Source: Haberlea rhodopensis (Eukaryota; Streptophyta; Magnoliopsida; Lamiales; Gesneriaceae). From it: a DNA stretch of 64,000 nt. Under the pieces are notes generated by a model. The model saw nothing but the letters and a program-made list of their open reading frames with translations, had not been told where the DNA came from and ran no database searches. Positions 48,501 through 58,980 of this stretch are shown one piece after another. The translations under genes were made by a program, and so were the position numbers. Every line of letters starts with the position of its first letter. Position 1 is the first letter of the stretch. The stretch is from positions 558,001 to 622,000 of the forward strand of contig CAJQUN010000003.1 in NCBI GenBank assembly GCA_907163345.1, given 5' to 3'.

Positions 48501-51500
48501 TTACATGCACCGCTAGATACAATAAAGTGAAAATGATGATAAAATGAATAATGTGAAGATTTTTCTATTTTCGAGTAGATTTGTTTCTGAAAATTCATGA
48601 TGATGATGAAAAGAAATTCATATTAAAGAAAAATGAAGTAGAAGAACCCAGATTCCAAATGAACAAATTCAAACTTTTCATTTACAAATGGAACTAAGAA
48701 TTGATTGTTGCAGTTTTGAATATAAAATTGTTGGTAGAATCAAGTTATTTACACGCACCTCATGAGATATGCATCGCATTAGTCTAGCGGTCCATGTAAA
48801 TTACATGCACCGCTAGACACAAGAAATTGAAATTGATGGTAATAATGAATAATGTGAAGATTTTTCTATTTCTAACTGAGATTAGTTTCTGAAAATTCAT
48901 AATGATGATGAAATCCATTTACAAATGGAATTAGGAATTGATTGTTGCAGTATTGTAGATACAAATTGTTGGTAGAATCAAGTTATTTACATGCACCTCA
49001 TTAGATATGCATCGTATGAGTCTTGCGGTGCATGTAAATTTCATGCACCGCTAGACACAAGAAATTGAAAATGATGGTAATAATGAATATTGTGAAGATT
49101 TTTCTATTTCTAACTGAGATTAGTTTCTGAAAATTCATAATGATGATGAAATAAAATGGAATTAGAAATTGATTGTTGCAGTCTTGTAGATAAAAAGTCT
49201 TGGTGAATCAAGTTATTTACATGCATCGCATGAGATATACATCGAATGAGTCTAGCGGTGCATGTAAATTACATGCATCGCTAGACACAAAAAGTGAAAA
49301 TGATGATAATAATGAATAATGTGAAGATTTTTCTATTTTGACTGAGATTAGTTTCTGAATATTCATAATGATGATGAAATCCATTTACAAAGGGACTTAG
49401 GAATTACATTCTTGTAGATATAAACTATTTGTGAAATCAAGTTATTTACATGCACCGTATGAGATTTGCATCACATGAGTCTAGCGGTGCATGTAAATTA
49501 CATGCACCACTAGATACAATAAAGTGAAATTGATGATAAAATGAATAATGTGAAGATTTTTCTATTTTCGAGTGAGATTAGTTTCTGAAAATTCATGATG
49601 ATGATGAAAAGAAATTCATATTAAAGAAAAATGAAGTAGAAGAACTCAAATTCCAAATGAACAAATTCAAACTTTTCATTTACAAATGGAACTAAGAATT
49701 GATTGTTGCAGTTTTGTAGATAAAATTGTTGGTAGAATCAAGTTATTTACAAGCACCTCATGAGATATGCATCGCATGAGTCTAGCGGTGCATGTAAATT
49801 ACATGCACCGCTAGACACAAGAAATTGAAATTGATGGTAATAATGAATAATGTGAAGATTTTTCTATTTCTAACTGAGATTAGTTTCTGAAAATTCATAA
49901 TGATGATGAAATCCATTTACAAATGGAATTAGGAATTGATTGTTGCAGTATTGTAGATAAAAATTGTTGGTAGAATCAAGTTATTTACATGCACCTCATG
50001 AGATATGCATTGCATGAGTCTTGCGGTGCATGTAAATTACATGCACCACTAGATACAATAAAGTGAAATTGATGATAAAATGAATAATGTGAAGATTTTT
50101 CTATTTTCGAGTGAGATTAGTTTCTGAAAATTCATGATGATGATGAAAAGAAATTCATATTAAAGAAAAATGAAGTAGAAGAACTCAAATTCCAAATGAA
50201 CAAATTCAAACTTTTCATTTACAAATGGAACTAAGAATTGATTGTTGCAGTTTTGTAGATAAAATTGTTGGTAGAATCAAGTTATTTACAAGCACCTCAT
50301 GAGATATGCATCGCATGAGTCTAGCGGTGCATGTAAATTACATGCACCGCTAGACACAAGAAATTGAAATTGATGGTAATAATGAATAATGTGAAGATTT
50401 TTCTATTTCTAACTGAGATTAGTTTCTGAAAATTCATAATGATGATGAAATCCATTTACAAATGGAATTAGGAATTGATTGTTGCAGTATTGTAGATAAA
50501 AATTGTTGGTAGAATCAAGTTATTTACATGCACCTCATGAGATATGCATTGCATGAGTCTTGCGGTGCATGTAAATTACATGCACCACTAGATACAATAA
50601 AGTGAAATTGATGATAAAATGAATAATGTGAAGATTTTTCTATTTTCGAGTGAGATTAGTTTCTGAAAATTCATGATGATGATGAAAAGAAATTCATATT
50701 AAAGAAAAATGAAGTAGAAGAACTCAAATTCCAAATGAACAAATTCAAACTTTTCATTTACAAATGGAACTAAGAATTGATTGTTGCAGTTTTGTAGATA
50801 AAATTGTTGGTAGAATCAAGTTATTTACAAGCACCTCATGAGATATGCATCGCATGAGTCTAGCGGTGCATGTAAATTACATGCACCGCTAGACACAAGA
50901 AATTGAAATTGATGGTAATAATGAATAATGTGAAGATTTTTCTATTTCTAACTGAGATTAGTTTCTGAAAATTCATAATGATGATGAAATCCATTTACAA
51001 ATGGAATTAGGAATTGATTGTTGCAGTATTGTAGATAAAAATTGTTGGTAGAATCAAGTTATTTACATGCACCTCATGAGATATGCATTGCATGAGTCTT
51101 GCGGTGCATGTAAATTACATGCACCGCTAGACACAAGAAATTGAAAATGATGGTAATAATGAATATTGTGAAGATTTTTCTATTTCTAACTGAGATTAGT
51201 TTCTGAAAATTCATAATGATGATGAAATCCATTTACAAATGGAATTAGGAATTGATTGTTGCAGTATTGTAGATAAAAATTGTTGGTAGAATCAAGTTAT
51301 TTACATGCACCTCATGAGATATGTATCGCATGAGTCTTGCGGTGCATGTAAATTACATGCACCGCTAGACACAAGAAATTGAAAATGATGGTAATAATAA
51401 ATATTGTGAAGATTTTTCTATTTTTAACTGAGATTATTTTCTGAAAATTCATATTGATGATGAAATTCATTTACAAATGGAATTAGGAATTGATTGTTGC

Positions 51501-52430
51501 AGTCTTGTAGATAAAAATTGTTTGTAGAATCAAGTTATTTACATGCACCTCATGAGATATGCATCGCATGAGTCTAGCGCTGCATGTAAATCACATGCAC
51601 CGCTAGACACAAGAAACTGAAAATGATGGTAATAATGAATAGTATGAAGATTTTTCTATTTTTAACTGAGATTAGTTTCTTAAAATTCATAATGATGATG
51701 AAATCCATTTACAAATTGAATTAGGAATTGATTGTCGCAGTATTGTAGATATAAAATGTTGGTAAAATCAAGTTATTTACATGCACCTCATGAGATATAC
51801 ATCGCATGAGTCTAGCGGTGCATGTAAATTACATGCACCGCTAGACACAAGAAAATGAAAATGATGATAATAATGAATAATGTGAAGATTTTTCTATTTT
51901 AACTGAGATTTGTTTCTGAAAATTCATAATGATGATGAAATCCGTGTACAAATGGAATTAGGAATTGATTATTGTAGTCTTGTAGATAAAAATTGTTGGT
52001 AGAATCAAGTATTTTACATGCACCTCATTAGATATACATCGCATGAGTCTAGAGGTGCATGTAAATTACATGCACCGCTAGACACAAGAAAATGAAAATA
52101 ATGATAATAATGATAATGTGAAGATTTTTCTATTTTAACTGAGATTAGTTTCTGAAAATTCATAATGGATGAAATACATTTACAAATGGAATTAGGAATT
52201 GATTGTTGCAGTCTTGTAGATAAAAAAGTGTTTGTGAATCAAGTTATTTACATGCACCGCATGAGATTTACATCGCATGAGTCTAGCGGAGCATGTAAAT
52301 TACATGCACCGCTAGACACAAGATAGTGCAAATGATGATAATAATGAATAATGTGCAGATTTTTCTGTTTTTAGCTGAGATTAGTTTCTGAAAATTAATA
52401 ATGATTATTAAATCCCTTTACTTGTAATTT
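45526..52430. repeat. Tandem array of about 28 palindrome-bearing units (237 bp and 299 bp)
   Basis: Each unit contains TTACATGCACCGC, a 25-bp spacer with CATGAGATATGCATCGCATG, then TCTAGCGGTGCATGTAA joined to TTACATGCACCGCTAGA through a single A (a 37-bp near-perfect palindrome), then AT-rich spacer (GATGATAATAATGAATAATG, TTGATTGTTGCAGT). Palindrome centres fall near 45598, 45835, 46070, 46308, 46545, 46782, 47018, 47256, 47492, 47790, 48028, 48264 and so on to about 52302. The long variant has an extra about 62 bp (GAAAAGAAATTCATATTAAA...). I saw no open reading frame of note. Confidence 0.93.
49501..51117. repeat. Higher-order repeat, 3 x 539 bp
   Basis: Segments 49501-50039, 50040-50578 and 50579-51117, each one long plus one short unit, look identical or nearly so by eye. 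This marks a recent amplification within the older array. A coarser period of about 1.0 kb is also visible (TTTTACATTCTTGTAGATAT at about 47393 and 48401, with a shortened version at about 49405). Confidence 0.85.
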
Positions 52431-53269
52431 TTCGAGAAATCTAAGCTCCCACCCCACTCATGAGGGTGTGGAATTTAATGAGTCTTTATTTACGGAAAAA
52501 GGAAGATTCGCTTCCCAGAATCAACGATAACTATATTGTGAGGAATGTTGTTCTCTTGTAAGCAAATTCAAGCATCTGATATCGCATTTCATAAATCTTC
52601 CAAACTATTACCACCTTAAAAAACAAGACATCGTACCAAATAAAAACTAATTTTTCCTATAAAAAATTAAACATATATTGTGAAGAATTTATCATTAACA
52701 CATAAATTCAGAATTTTTTGTGCGATATTGTATTGTCCTTGCTATGTGAATTTTTAGTGTGGCTTGCTCGAACTTTTCATTCAATTGTATGAATTTTCTA
52801 TCTACAAATCTCCTGTAATAAAGAAGAAGCAGATCAATTTTTTTTTTGGAACTAGTTATCATAATTTGAACTTTTTTCCCGATTCTTCCAATTGTGTATT
52901 ACGTGTGGTGTTTGCAATTTCATGGCAGAAGCTTTGAGCGATGATCGCTGGAGGAAATTTTCAACAAGAACATCAAAAATTTTCACAGATATAAAAACAA
53001 CGTGAATGGTGGAAAGTGGGCAATGGTTTGGGGATGAAGGTGTAGAGCAAGGGTATTTTAGTCATGATTAATGGACTAATTAGATTAGGGTTTGATAAAC
53101 TGGACTTATTTGAAATAAGTTTTCTAAAATATGAATTTAGTTGAAAGAAGATTTTTTTTGAAGATTTAATTGAAAGATGTTTTGGAAAGTGGCACCTTCT
53201 TGTAATTTCCTCATAAATAAATTGGACATTATAAGCCTTGGGGCTAGCCAAAAGTTAATATCCAATTTG

Positions 53270-53272
<3 letters not shown>

Positions 53273-53308
<36 letters not shown>
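53273..53308. repeat. (AT)n between the two MULE-like elements
   Basis: About 36 bp of AT dinucleotides. A similar tract at 59818-59835 flanks the other side of element 2, so they may contain its target duplication. Confidence 0.9.
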
Positions 53309-53310
<2 letters not shown>

Positions 53311-53864
53311 GAAAATTTCAGGCCGATACCATTAGATAAAAGATCTTTCGGCACAGTCACTCAAAAAAAAATCTTTCAACTAGGTCCATTTCGCTACAAA
53401 TAGACAAAAATACCCATGCACTGTCATCTTCCATCATTTACGTGTTTTCTCTCTCTTCTATAAATCAACGCAAACATAATTTCTTCCCAAATTTGTCGCT
53501 TTAATCGTCGTAAAAAAACATTCAAAACCAGAAATCATTCCTCCGTGAACCCGACTCTACTGGTTCAACCCGGATACTGGATGTAATATCACAAAGGAGA
53601 ATGTAATTCACTTGACAGTGCATGTAAAATCATTGAAGAGGTGCTTTGCGGACAAAAAATGCGCCATTAATTCACCACTTCGAATTTAATCAACGATTCA
53701 ATCAAACACACGAACTCGTTTATATTTTTGTAGCTTTTAACAGTTACTATCAATGGGACCCTTCAAGGGTTTTTTTTAAAACTAATTTGTAAAACAATTT
53801 ATATTTCAAAAATACATCGAAACACAAAAGATCACAAAACTACTCTAAACCGCCCTCTGAGAGG

Positions 53865-53964
53865 GCGGCTACTCAACGTTGAGTAGCCGCTCACAAAGGA
53901 GGCGGCTACTCAACTTTGAGTAGCCGCTCCCTTGGGAGGCGGCTACTCATTAGTGAGTAGCCGC
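53865..53964. repeat. Palindrome cluster in the left TIR
   Basis: Three 26-bp palindromes (53865-53890, 53902-53927, 53939-53964) built on GCGGCTACTCAAC and its reverse complement. The first is perfect, the second has one central mismatch, the third has centre TCATTAGTGA. An inexact palindrome CCGCCCTCTGAGAGGGCGG precedes them (53850-53868). Confidence 0.92.
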
Positions 53965-54462
53965 TCACTGGTGAAGCGGCTGCTCACCGGTGTATTGGTT
54001 GGTATCGGTTGGTTGGTTGTCGTCTACCCCCATTTATGTCTCTTCACCCATTCCTTTATGTCTCTTCACCCACCATGCCCGTGTTTTGGTTGATTGTCGC
54101 ATACCCATCACGTCTCTTCCAATCTCCTGTTTTCTCTTTTCACAGTCAACTTATACGTCTCTTCCCACCTTCTTCTCTTTTCTTACAATTTTCTTTTGTT
54201 TATATCCCACCTTCTTCTCTGTTATTACAATTTTCGTTTGTTTATATTATATTTTTACCGACAAAAATTAATCATATTATATATAAAATGTTTCCGGTGA
54301 ACCTTTACAAAAATTAGTATTCGAAATATGTATAAATAATACGAACATAAAATGTTTTCGACACACAATTCTTCAAACCAATTTCCTCTTCCTTCCGTTT
54401 TTCTCTTCAATTTTTTCGGTGCATCAAAAGTTTGAATCAAAATATTTCTTAGTTTGTTCAAA

Positions 54463-55215
54463 ATGGATTCGATTTCCATGCTGCTATATTTTGGTGGTAA
54501 TACTATTATTGGAAACGGATCGGTTGAATATAGCATTCCACCAGTCAGACCGATTAGAATTTCTCGTTCTATTATTTTATTTGATTTGATTCAACTAGCA
54601 CATAGAAAGTTAAACATCGACCCAACGATGTTTAATATCAAATTGTCAACCAAATATGCATTCATGGAGAAATCTTCTTGGAATGAAATACCAATCGATA
54701 TTGTAGATGATGATGTTCTACAATTTATAATGGAATGTCCCAATATGCAGATGCTGCATTTGTACGTCGATATAGAGGCAATTAATCATGATTTTGATCT
54801 TCAAGGGCCAGAATCAAATCTTCCATATGTCACTGAAGGATTGAGCAATATAGTGGTCCATGATCAACCTTCTACTTCAAGCGGTCGAGATGTTGAGCAA
54901 CAAAATTATCCTTATTTCGAGCATGGAAGTGGACCTTGGGATCAATATATAACCGCCTCTTCTGAAGAAAATCCTACATATTGGCCAAACACATCAGAAG
55001 TTTGGGGATTACGAGAAGAAATTACACAAATTCATGATGTATTTGATCCTGATGTTTGTGGTTCGGAGCATACAATTATGTTAGCAGCAACTGATGGGCC
55101 AGCCACACATGACGTACACGGAGATAGTCATCGAGATGTTTACATGAGTGATAGTGAACCCGATAATTCATCGAGTGATTCTGGAGAACACGGTAATGAG
55201 GCTGATGAGATATAA
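54463..55215 (+). CDS. MuDR N-terminal-like protein, MULE-encoded, 250 aa
   Basis: Uninterrupted frame from ATG 54463 (MDSISMLLYFGGNTI) to TAA 55213-55215. The first about 110 residues resemble the N-terminal domain of plant MuDR-type transposases (YFGGNTIIGNGSVEYSIPP, RISRSIILFDLIQLAHRKL, LSTKYAFMEKSSWNEIPI, DDDVLQFIMECPNM, LHLYVDI). The rest is acidic and Ser-rich (SDSEPDNSSSDSGEHGNEAD) with no zinc finger, no MULE catalytic domain and no SWIM motif. So it is a stand-alone N-terminal module, whose role (DNA or partner binding) is unknown. A broken homologue lies at 12816-13532. Its stop codon directly abuts that of the convergent PMD gene. TATA-like sequence was not clearly placed. Confidence 0.82.
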   Translation: MDSISMLLYFGGNTIIGNGSVEYSIPPVRPIRISRSIILFDLIQLAHRKLNIDPTMFNIKLSTKYAFMEKSSWNEIPIDIVDDDVLQFIMECPNMQMLHLYVDIEAINHDFDLQGPESNLPYVTEGLSNIVVHDQPSTSSGRDVEQQNYPYFEHGSGPWDQYITASSEENPTYWPNTSEVWGLREEITQIHDVFDPDVCGSEHTIMLAATDGPATHDVHGDSHRDVYMSDSEPDNSSSDSGEHGNEADEI

Positions 55216-57460
55216 CTACAGTTGGCCACCGGTTCCACAATGACGTTGTCTACGATTTCGTTGTCCTCTACGTGGACCAGTATTACTAGGATCATTCTGC
55301 TGTGTTGCAATCCTAGTTACTTGAGATATATTTTCATCAGAATAACTCGGAAACTGGATAGGTGTTGGAATGTTTCTCGATGGTTGCAACTCCTCCAAAT
55401 TTCTTTGGTATTCGAAACCCATTACAGATGTGTAATTTTCAACCTGTGGGTGAGCCTGTGGGGGCTGTGGAGTATAATACCCTGCACTATCGAAAACAGT
55501 AGATGGACCAGCAGCACTATCAAATCCACCAGAAGGACCAGCATACGATGGAAATCCACCAGAAGGACCAGCATACGCTGGAAATCCACCAGAAGGGCCA
55601 GCATATGATGTAAATCCACCGGATCGGCCATCATATGATGTAAATCCACCGGATGGGCCAGCATATGATGCAAATCCACCGGATGCCCCAATAACATCAA
55701 ATCCACCGGAAGCATCAAAACCACCGGACGGGCCAGTAGTGTCAAAACCACTGGACGGGCCAGCAGTGTCAAAACCACCAGATGGGCCAGCATGAGAAAA
55801 ACCACCAGATGGGCCAGCAGGAGAAAAACCACCAGATGATGTGCCATGCGCAAATCCAACAACTGGGTGGAAACCAATCCCATGTACGCGAGGCGATATA
55901 ACCCTTACAGTGATTCTCTCGTACCACTGCATGTAGTCATCGTCTGTTGAGTTTGACCTACCACATGGTTCACCAGTGGAGACATTTCTTAGCCTCCTAC
56001 GCCACGTCCGAAGATGTATTTTGTGAAATTTTGCCCAATCCATATTACGATGACCAGTTCGGGTGACATCATGTAGCTCATTACCGTCAAGTGCAGGTGA
56101 TGGAATTGATTGACATATATTGAATTGTCGCATCACCCGGTTAGGACGATGAATCTCCACTATTTGGAAGCAGATAAGAGGGCCAAACGCTTCTCCAAAT
56201 ATCATTATTATAGGTAGTAATAATGGAGTTAACATCAGCGGCCTCTGTGTCATACACGATCCAGTTAAACTGCACATTGTTAAAATTAAAAAAATGGGTC
56301 AATCAATATATTGAAATCGACATAAATTTTCAAAAATCAATTACATAATTTAAGTTTACCTCTTCATTACTCATTTGATCGAGAGAATGTCGTATAATTC
56401 TGACCGAATGTGTTGCTATATGGGTGTGACGAAACAAAGTGTTCCACCTATAATAAAAAAAAATTAAATATTGTAATGTTTTATCATTCTAATATTAGTA
56501 TACAATAACAATAATTAATTATTACCGTGCACCGTAGGGAGCAACATGAACATTCTCAGGGACAATCAAAGTTTTTAACTGTCGGTCAGGGTTCAAACAT
56601 TTTATCCTACTCCATGCCCAAATCTGCCAATAAACATAAAAATTATTTTAAAATAATAAACGGATAAGATATTATTAGTGAGAGAAAAATATTACATATA
56701 CCTGCAAAATATACAAAGGGCCATTGATAGTGCATTTTCCTATGGTTGATGCATTGCACATTTCACGGTATAAGTAAGCCAATACCGCACTGCCCCAACT
56801 ATATGTGTTTACCTCTTCCAAATCTTCAAGTAGCTGCAAATACATGAGTTTTACAGCGCTACTATTATAATCTGGAAGCAAAATTCCACCTATAATCATC
56901 AAAACTATACACCGAGTGTACTTTATTACATCCATCTCTGAGCTCATATCAGAGATAGGATTAGCTCGGCAGTGCTCGTCTAGAGCGCTCATTCTTAGGT
57001 GACCGCCTTTAAATTTTGCTTCGGCAGGCTCAAATCCCAGTAACTCAATACATGTTTCTTGCCATTCTTTCACGCGTCGTGAATCATCTACCCCAGTTAC
57101 TGGTTCACCATCAACTTTCAGACCCCAAATTATTGAAATATCTTGTAAAGTAATGGTCGCCTCACCAAATCTAAAATGAAATGTATGGGTCTCAGGCCGC
57201 CATCGTTCAACAAGAGCGGTAATCAAATGATTATCGTACATACAATAGCCAGATTGTAAAACACCGTAAAATCCCATATCAATGATATGCCTCCAAACAC
57301 GATCGTGTATCACTTTCTCATTATACAACCCCCAGATAAGGTTATCTGTACGCTTCACTTTTAAATTACTATCAATATTCTCGGAACAAACAGCACTCGA
57401 GATATGCGTAGATTGTAGATATAATACAGTTGAATCTTCGGGACCTCGATTTAACGCCAT
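55216..57460 (-). pseudogene. Plant mobile domain gene (phosphatase 7 long form-like), frameshifted in exon 4
   Basis: Minus strand; ATG at 57460 (MALNRGPEDSTVLYLQ). Exons inferred from GT/AG: 57460-56702, 56623-56526, 56447-56360, 56269-55216; phases join in frame. PMD motifs in order: VLQSGYCMYDNHLITALVER, FHFRFGEATITLQDISIIWG, DGEPVTG, IVLMIIGGILLPD, YSWGSAVLAYLYREM, IWAWSRIKCLNPDRQ, VHVAPYGARW. In exon 4, after NNDIWRS, a one-base frame change at about 56185 leads to GPLICFQIVEIHRPNRVMRQ, which is the true continuation. The C terminus has about 13 SGGF-type repeats (FTSYAGPSGGF and variants) and a basic tail. PMD proteins such as MAIN/MAIL act in silencing and meristem upkeep and related domains occur in MULE and gypsy elements. 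An unnoticed extra intron or sequencing error could remove the frameshift. Confidence 0.86.
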
Positions 57461-58000
57461 CCTAAAAATAATAAAAAAATAACACATATATCAACCATTT
57501 AAAATATTAGTAAAAATTTATTATACGTACATGTTTATAAATAATAATGAACAACCATTTAAAATATTAATAACAATTTATTATACGTACATGTTTAAAA
57601 ACATAATGAACGTAGAAATCATATAAAAGATTTTTAATAATGGGCGTTTTAAAGACAAAAAAATAATAAAAATAATATAAAAAAATATAAAAGATTATTA
57701 ATAATTAACTCACCTATGTAGGTTGATGAATAGAGAGTAATGGATTATTCGTGAGAAACAAAAGCTCTGAGCAGGGAACAAGGAGAAAGAAAAGGTTGTA
57801 AGGTATATAATATTTTCAGAATGGATATGAATTTATAGATGGATTTCATTGGTATCAATTAATGGAGTAGGAATCAATTAAATTATGTAGTTGGATTTTG
57901 ATTGGTATGAAGTAGGTATCAATTAAATGGAGTAAAGTGGGTTTGGATTGGTATGAGTATGGTTTGTATGGATTAATAGCCACACATATCGAATAATATG

Positions 58001-58100
58001 GAGTAGCCGCCTCCCAAGGGGGCGGCTACTCAACGTTGAGTAGCCGCCTCCTTGGTGAGCGGCTACTCAACGTTGAGTAGCCGCCCTCTGAGAGGGCGGT
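58001..58100. repeat. Palindrome cluster in the right TIR
   Basis: Two perfect 26-bp palindromes (58022-58047 and 58059-58084; half-site GCGGCTACTCAAC), a half-site at 58001-58010, and CCGCCCTCTGAGAGGGCGG at 58081-58099, mirroring the left TIR. Confidence 0.92.
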
Positions 58101-58200
58101 TTAGAGTATTTTTGTACTCTTTTGTATTTCGATGTATTTTTGAAATATAAATTATTTTACAAATTAGTTTTAAAAAAAAACCGACCCTTCAATATTTGTC

Positions 58201-58980
58201 TTCGCTCGAACAGAACCCAAATGTGGCGATTGATCAACGAAAAGCAAGGAGATTAAAACGGCCACCACAATCAGTGTTCCACATGCAAATTATTGAGTGG
58301 AGAAAAGTAAGAAACTCAGTTCTGATCGTCAATCGTTTGATTTCCTTGCATAAAAAGCTACAACCTCATATTTGTACCTAAGTCTGTCGGTGCATGTAAT
58401 TTGCATGCACCGATAGACTAGCAGTGCATGTAAATTACATGCACCGCTAGGTAATTCCTTGTTAGTCTCGTGTGGTGCATGTAAATTACACGCACCATAT
58501 GAATCTATAGGTGCATGTAATTTACATGCACTTAATTCACCACTTCGAATTTAATCAACGAATCAATCAAACACATGAACTCGTTTAGATTTTTGTAGCT
58601 TTTAACATTTACTATCAGGGGCCACTTATAATTGTCTTTCGCTCGAACAAAACCCAAATGTGGAGATTGATCAACGAAAAGCAAGGAGATTAAAACGACC
58701 ACCACGATCAGTGTTCCACATGCAAATTATTGAGTGGAGAAAGTAAGAAACTCAGTTCTGATCGTCCATCATTTGATTTCCTTGCATAAAAAGCTACAAC
58801 CTCATATTTGTACCTAAGTCTATCGGTGCATGTAATTTGAATGCACCGATAGACTAACGTGCATGTAAATTACATGCACCGCTAGGTAATTTCTTGTTAG
58901 TCTCGTGTGGTGCATGTATATTACATGCACCATATGAGTCTATAGGTGCATGTAATTTACGTGCACCGAAAGACGGTGAT
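58201..58980. repeat. Duplicated block of about 437 bp with GTGCATGTAA palindromes (element 2)
   Basis: TTCGCTCGAACA(G/A)AACCCAAATG starts at 58201 and again at 58638. Both copies continue with GCAAGGAGATTAAAACG, TGTTCCACATGCAAATTATT and then several GGTGCATGTAATTTGCATGC-type palindromes. The end of the first copy (58532-58630) also matches the left flank of the nested MULE (53650-53766). Confidence 0.85.

Larger units (their letters stand above)
45001..53212. mobile_element. Non-autonomous MULE-like element 1 (8.2 kb) filled with a tandem array
   Basis: Left end GGGAAAATTTCGGGTCGGTACC and right end GGCACCTTCTTGTAATTTCC + TC are imperfect inverted repeats; the subterminal TTTCAACTAGGTCCAT on the left pairs with the reverse complement TTTCAACTAAATTCAT on the right. 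A 9-bp direct repeat ATAAATAAA flanks it (44992-45000, 53213-53221), the size expected for Mutator-like elements, though its low complexity weakens the point. There is no coding region. The interior is dominated by the palindromic array 45526-52430. A second member with the same ends lies at 53309-59817. Confidence 0.68.
53767..58182. mobile_element. MULE carrying a MuDR-N-like gene and a plant mobile domain gene (4.4 kb)
   Basis: Terminal inverted repeats of about 185-200 bp: GGGTTTTTTTTAAAACTAAT at the left and the complementary GTTTTAAAAAAAAACC at the right, continuing through TTTGTAAAA, ATTTATATTTCAAAAATACA and the palindromic GAGTAGCCGC units. A perfect 10-bp target duplication GACCCTTCAA lies at 53757-53766 and 58183-58192, diagnostic of Mutator-like elements. 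An uninterrupted paralogue of the target region exists at about 58532-58640. Contents: a 250-aa gene (+) and a PMD gene (-), convergent. No MULE transposase core or SWIM finger is visible, so it would need a transposase in trans. Confidence 0.92.

Noticed and set aside
45526..52430. Regularly spaced palindromic repeats suggesting a CRISPR-like array
   Set aside because: Spacers are themselves repeated and near identical, the unit is 237-299 bp, the array lies within a transposon-like element in plant DNA, and no cas-like genes exist.
52973..53251. Minus-strand open frame of 92 codons at the end of MULE-like element 1
   Set aside because: Lies in the terminal inverted repeat, runs through the target duplication, and the equivalent region of element 2 does not keep the frame.
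55222..55883. Frames of 128 codons (plus) and 153 codons (minus) within exon 4 of the PMD gene
   Set aside because: Alternative-frame readings of the SGGF repeat DNA.
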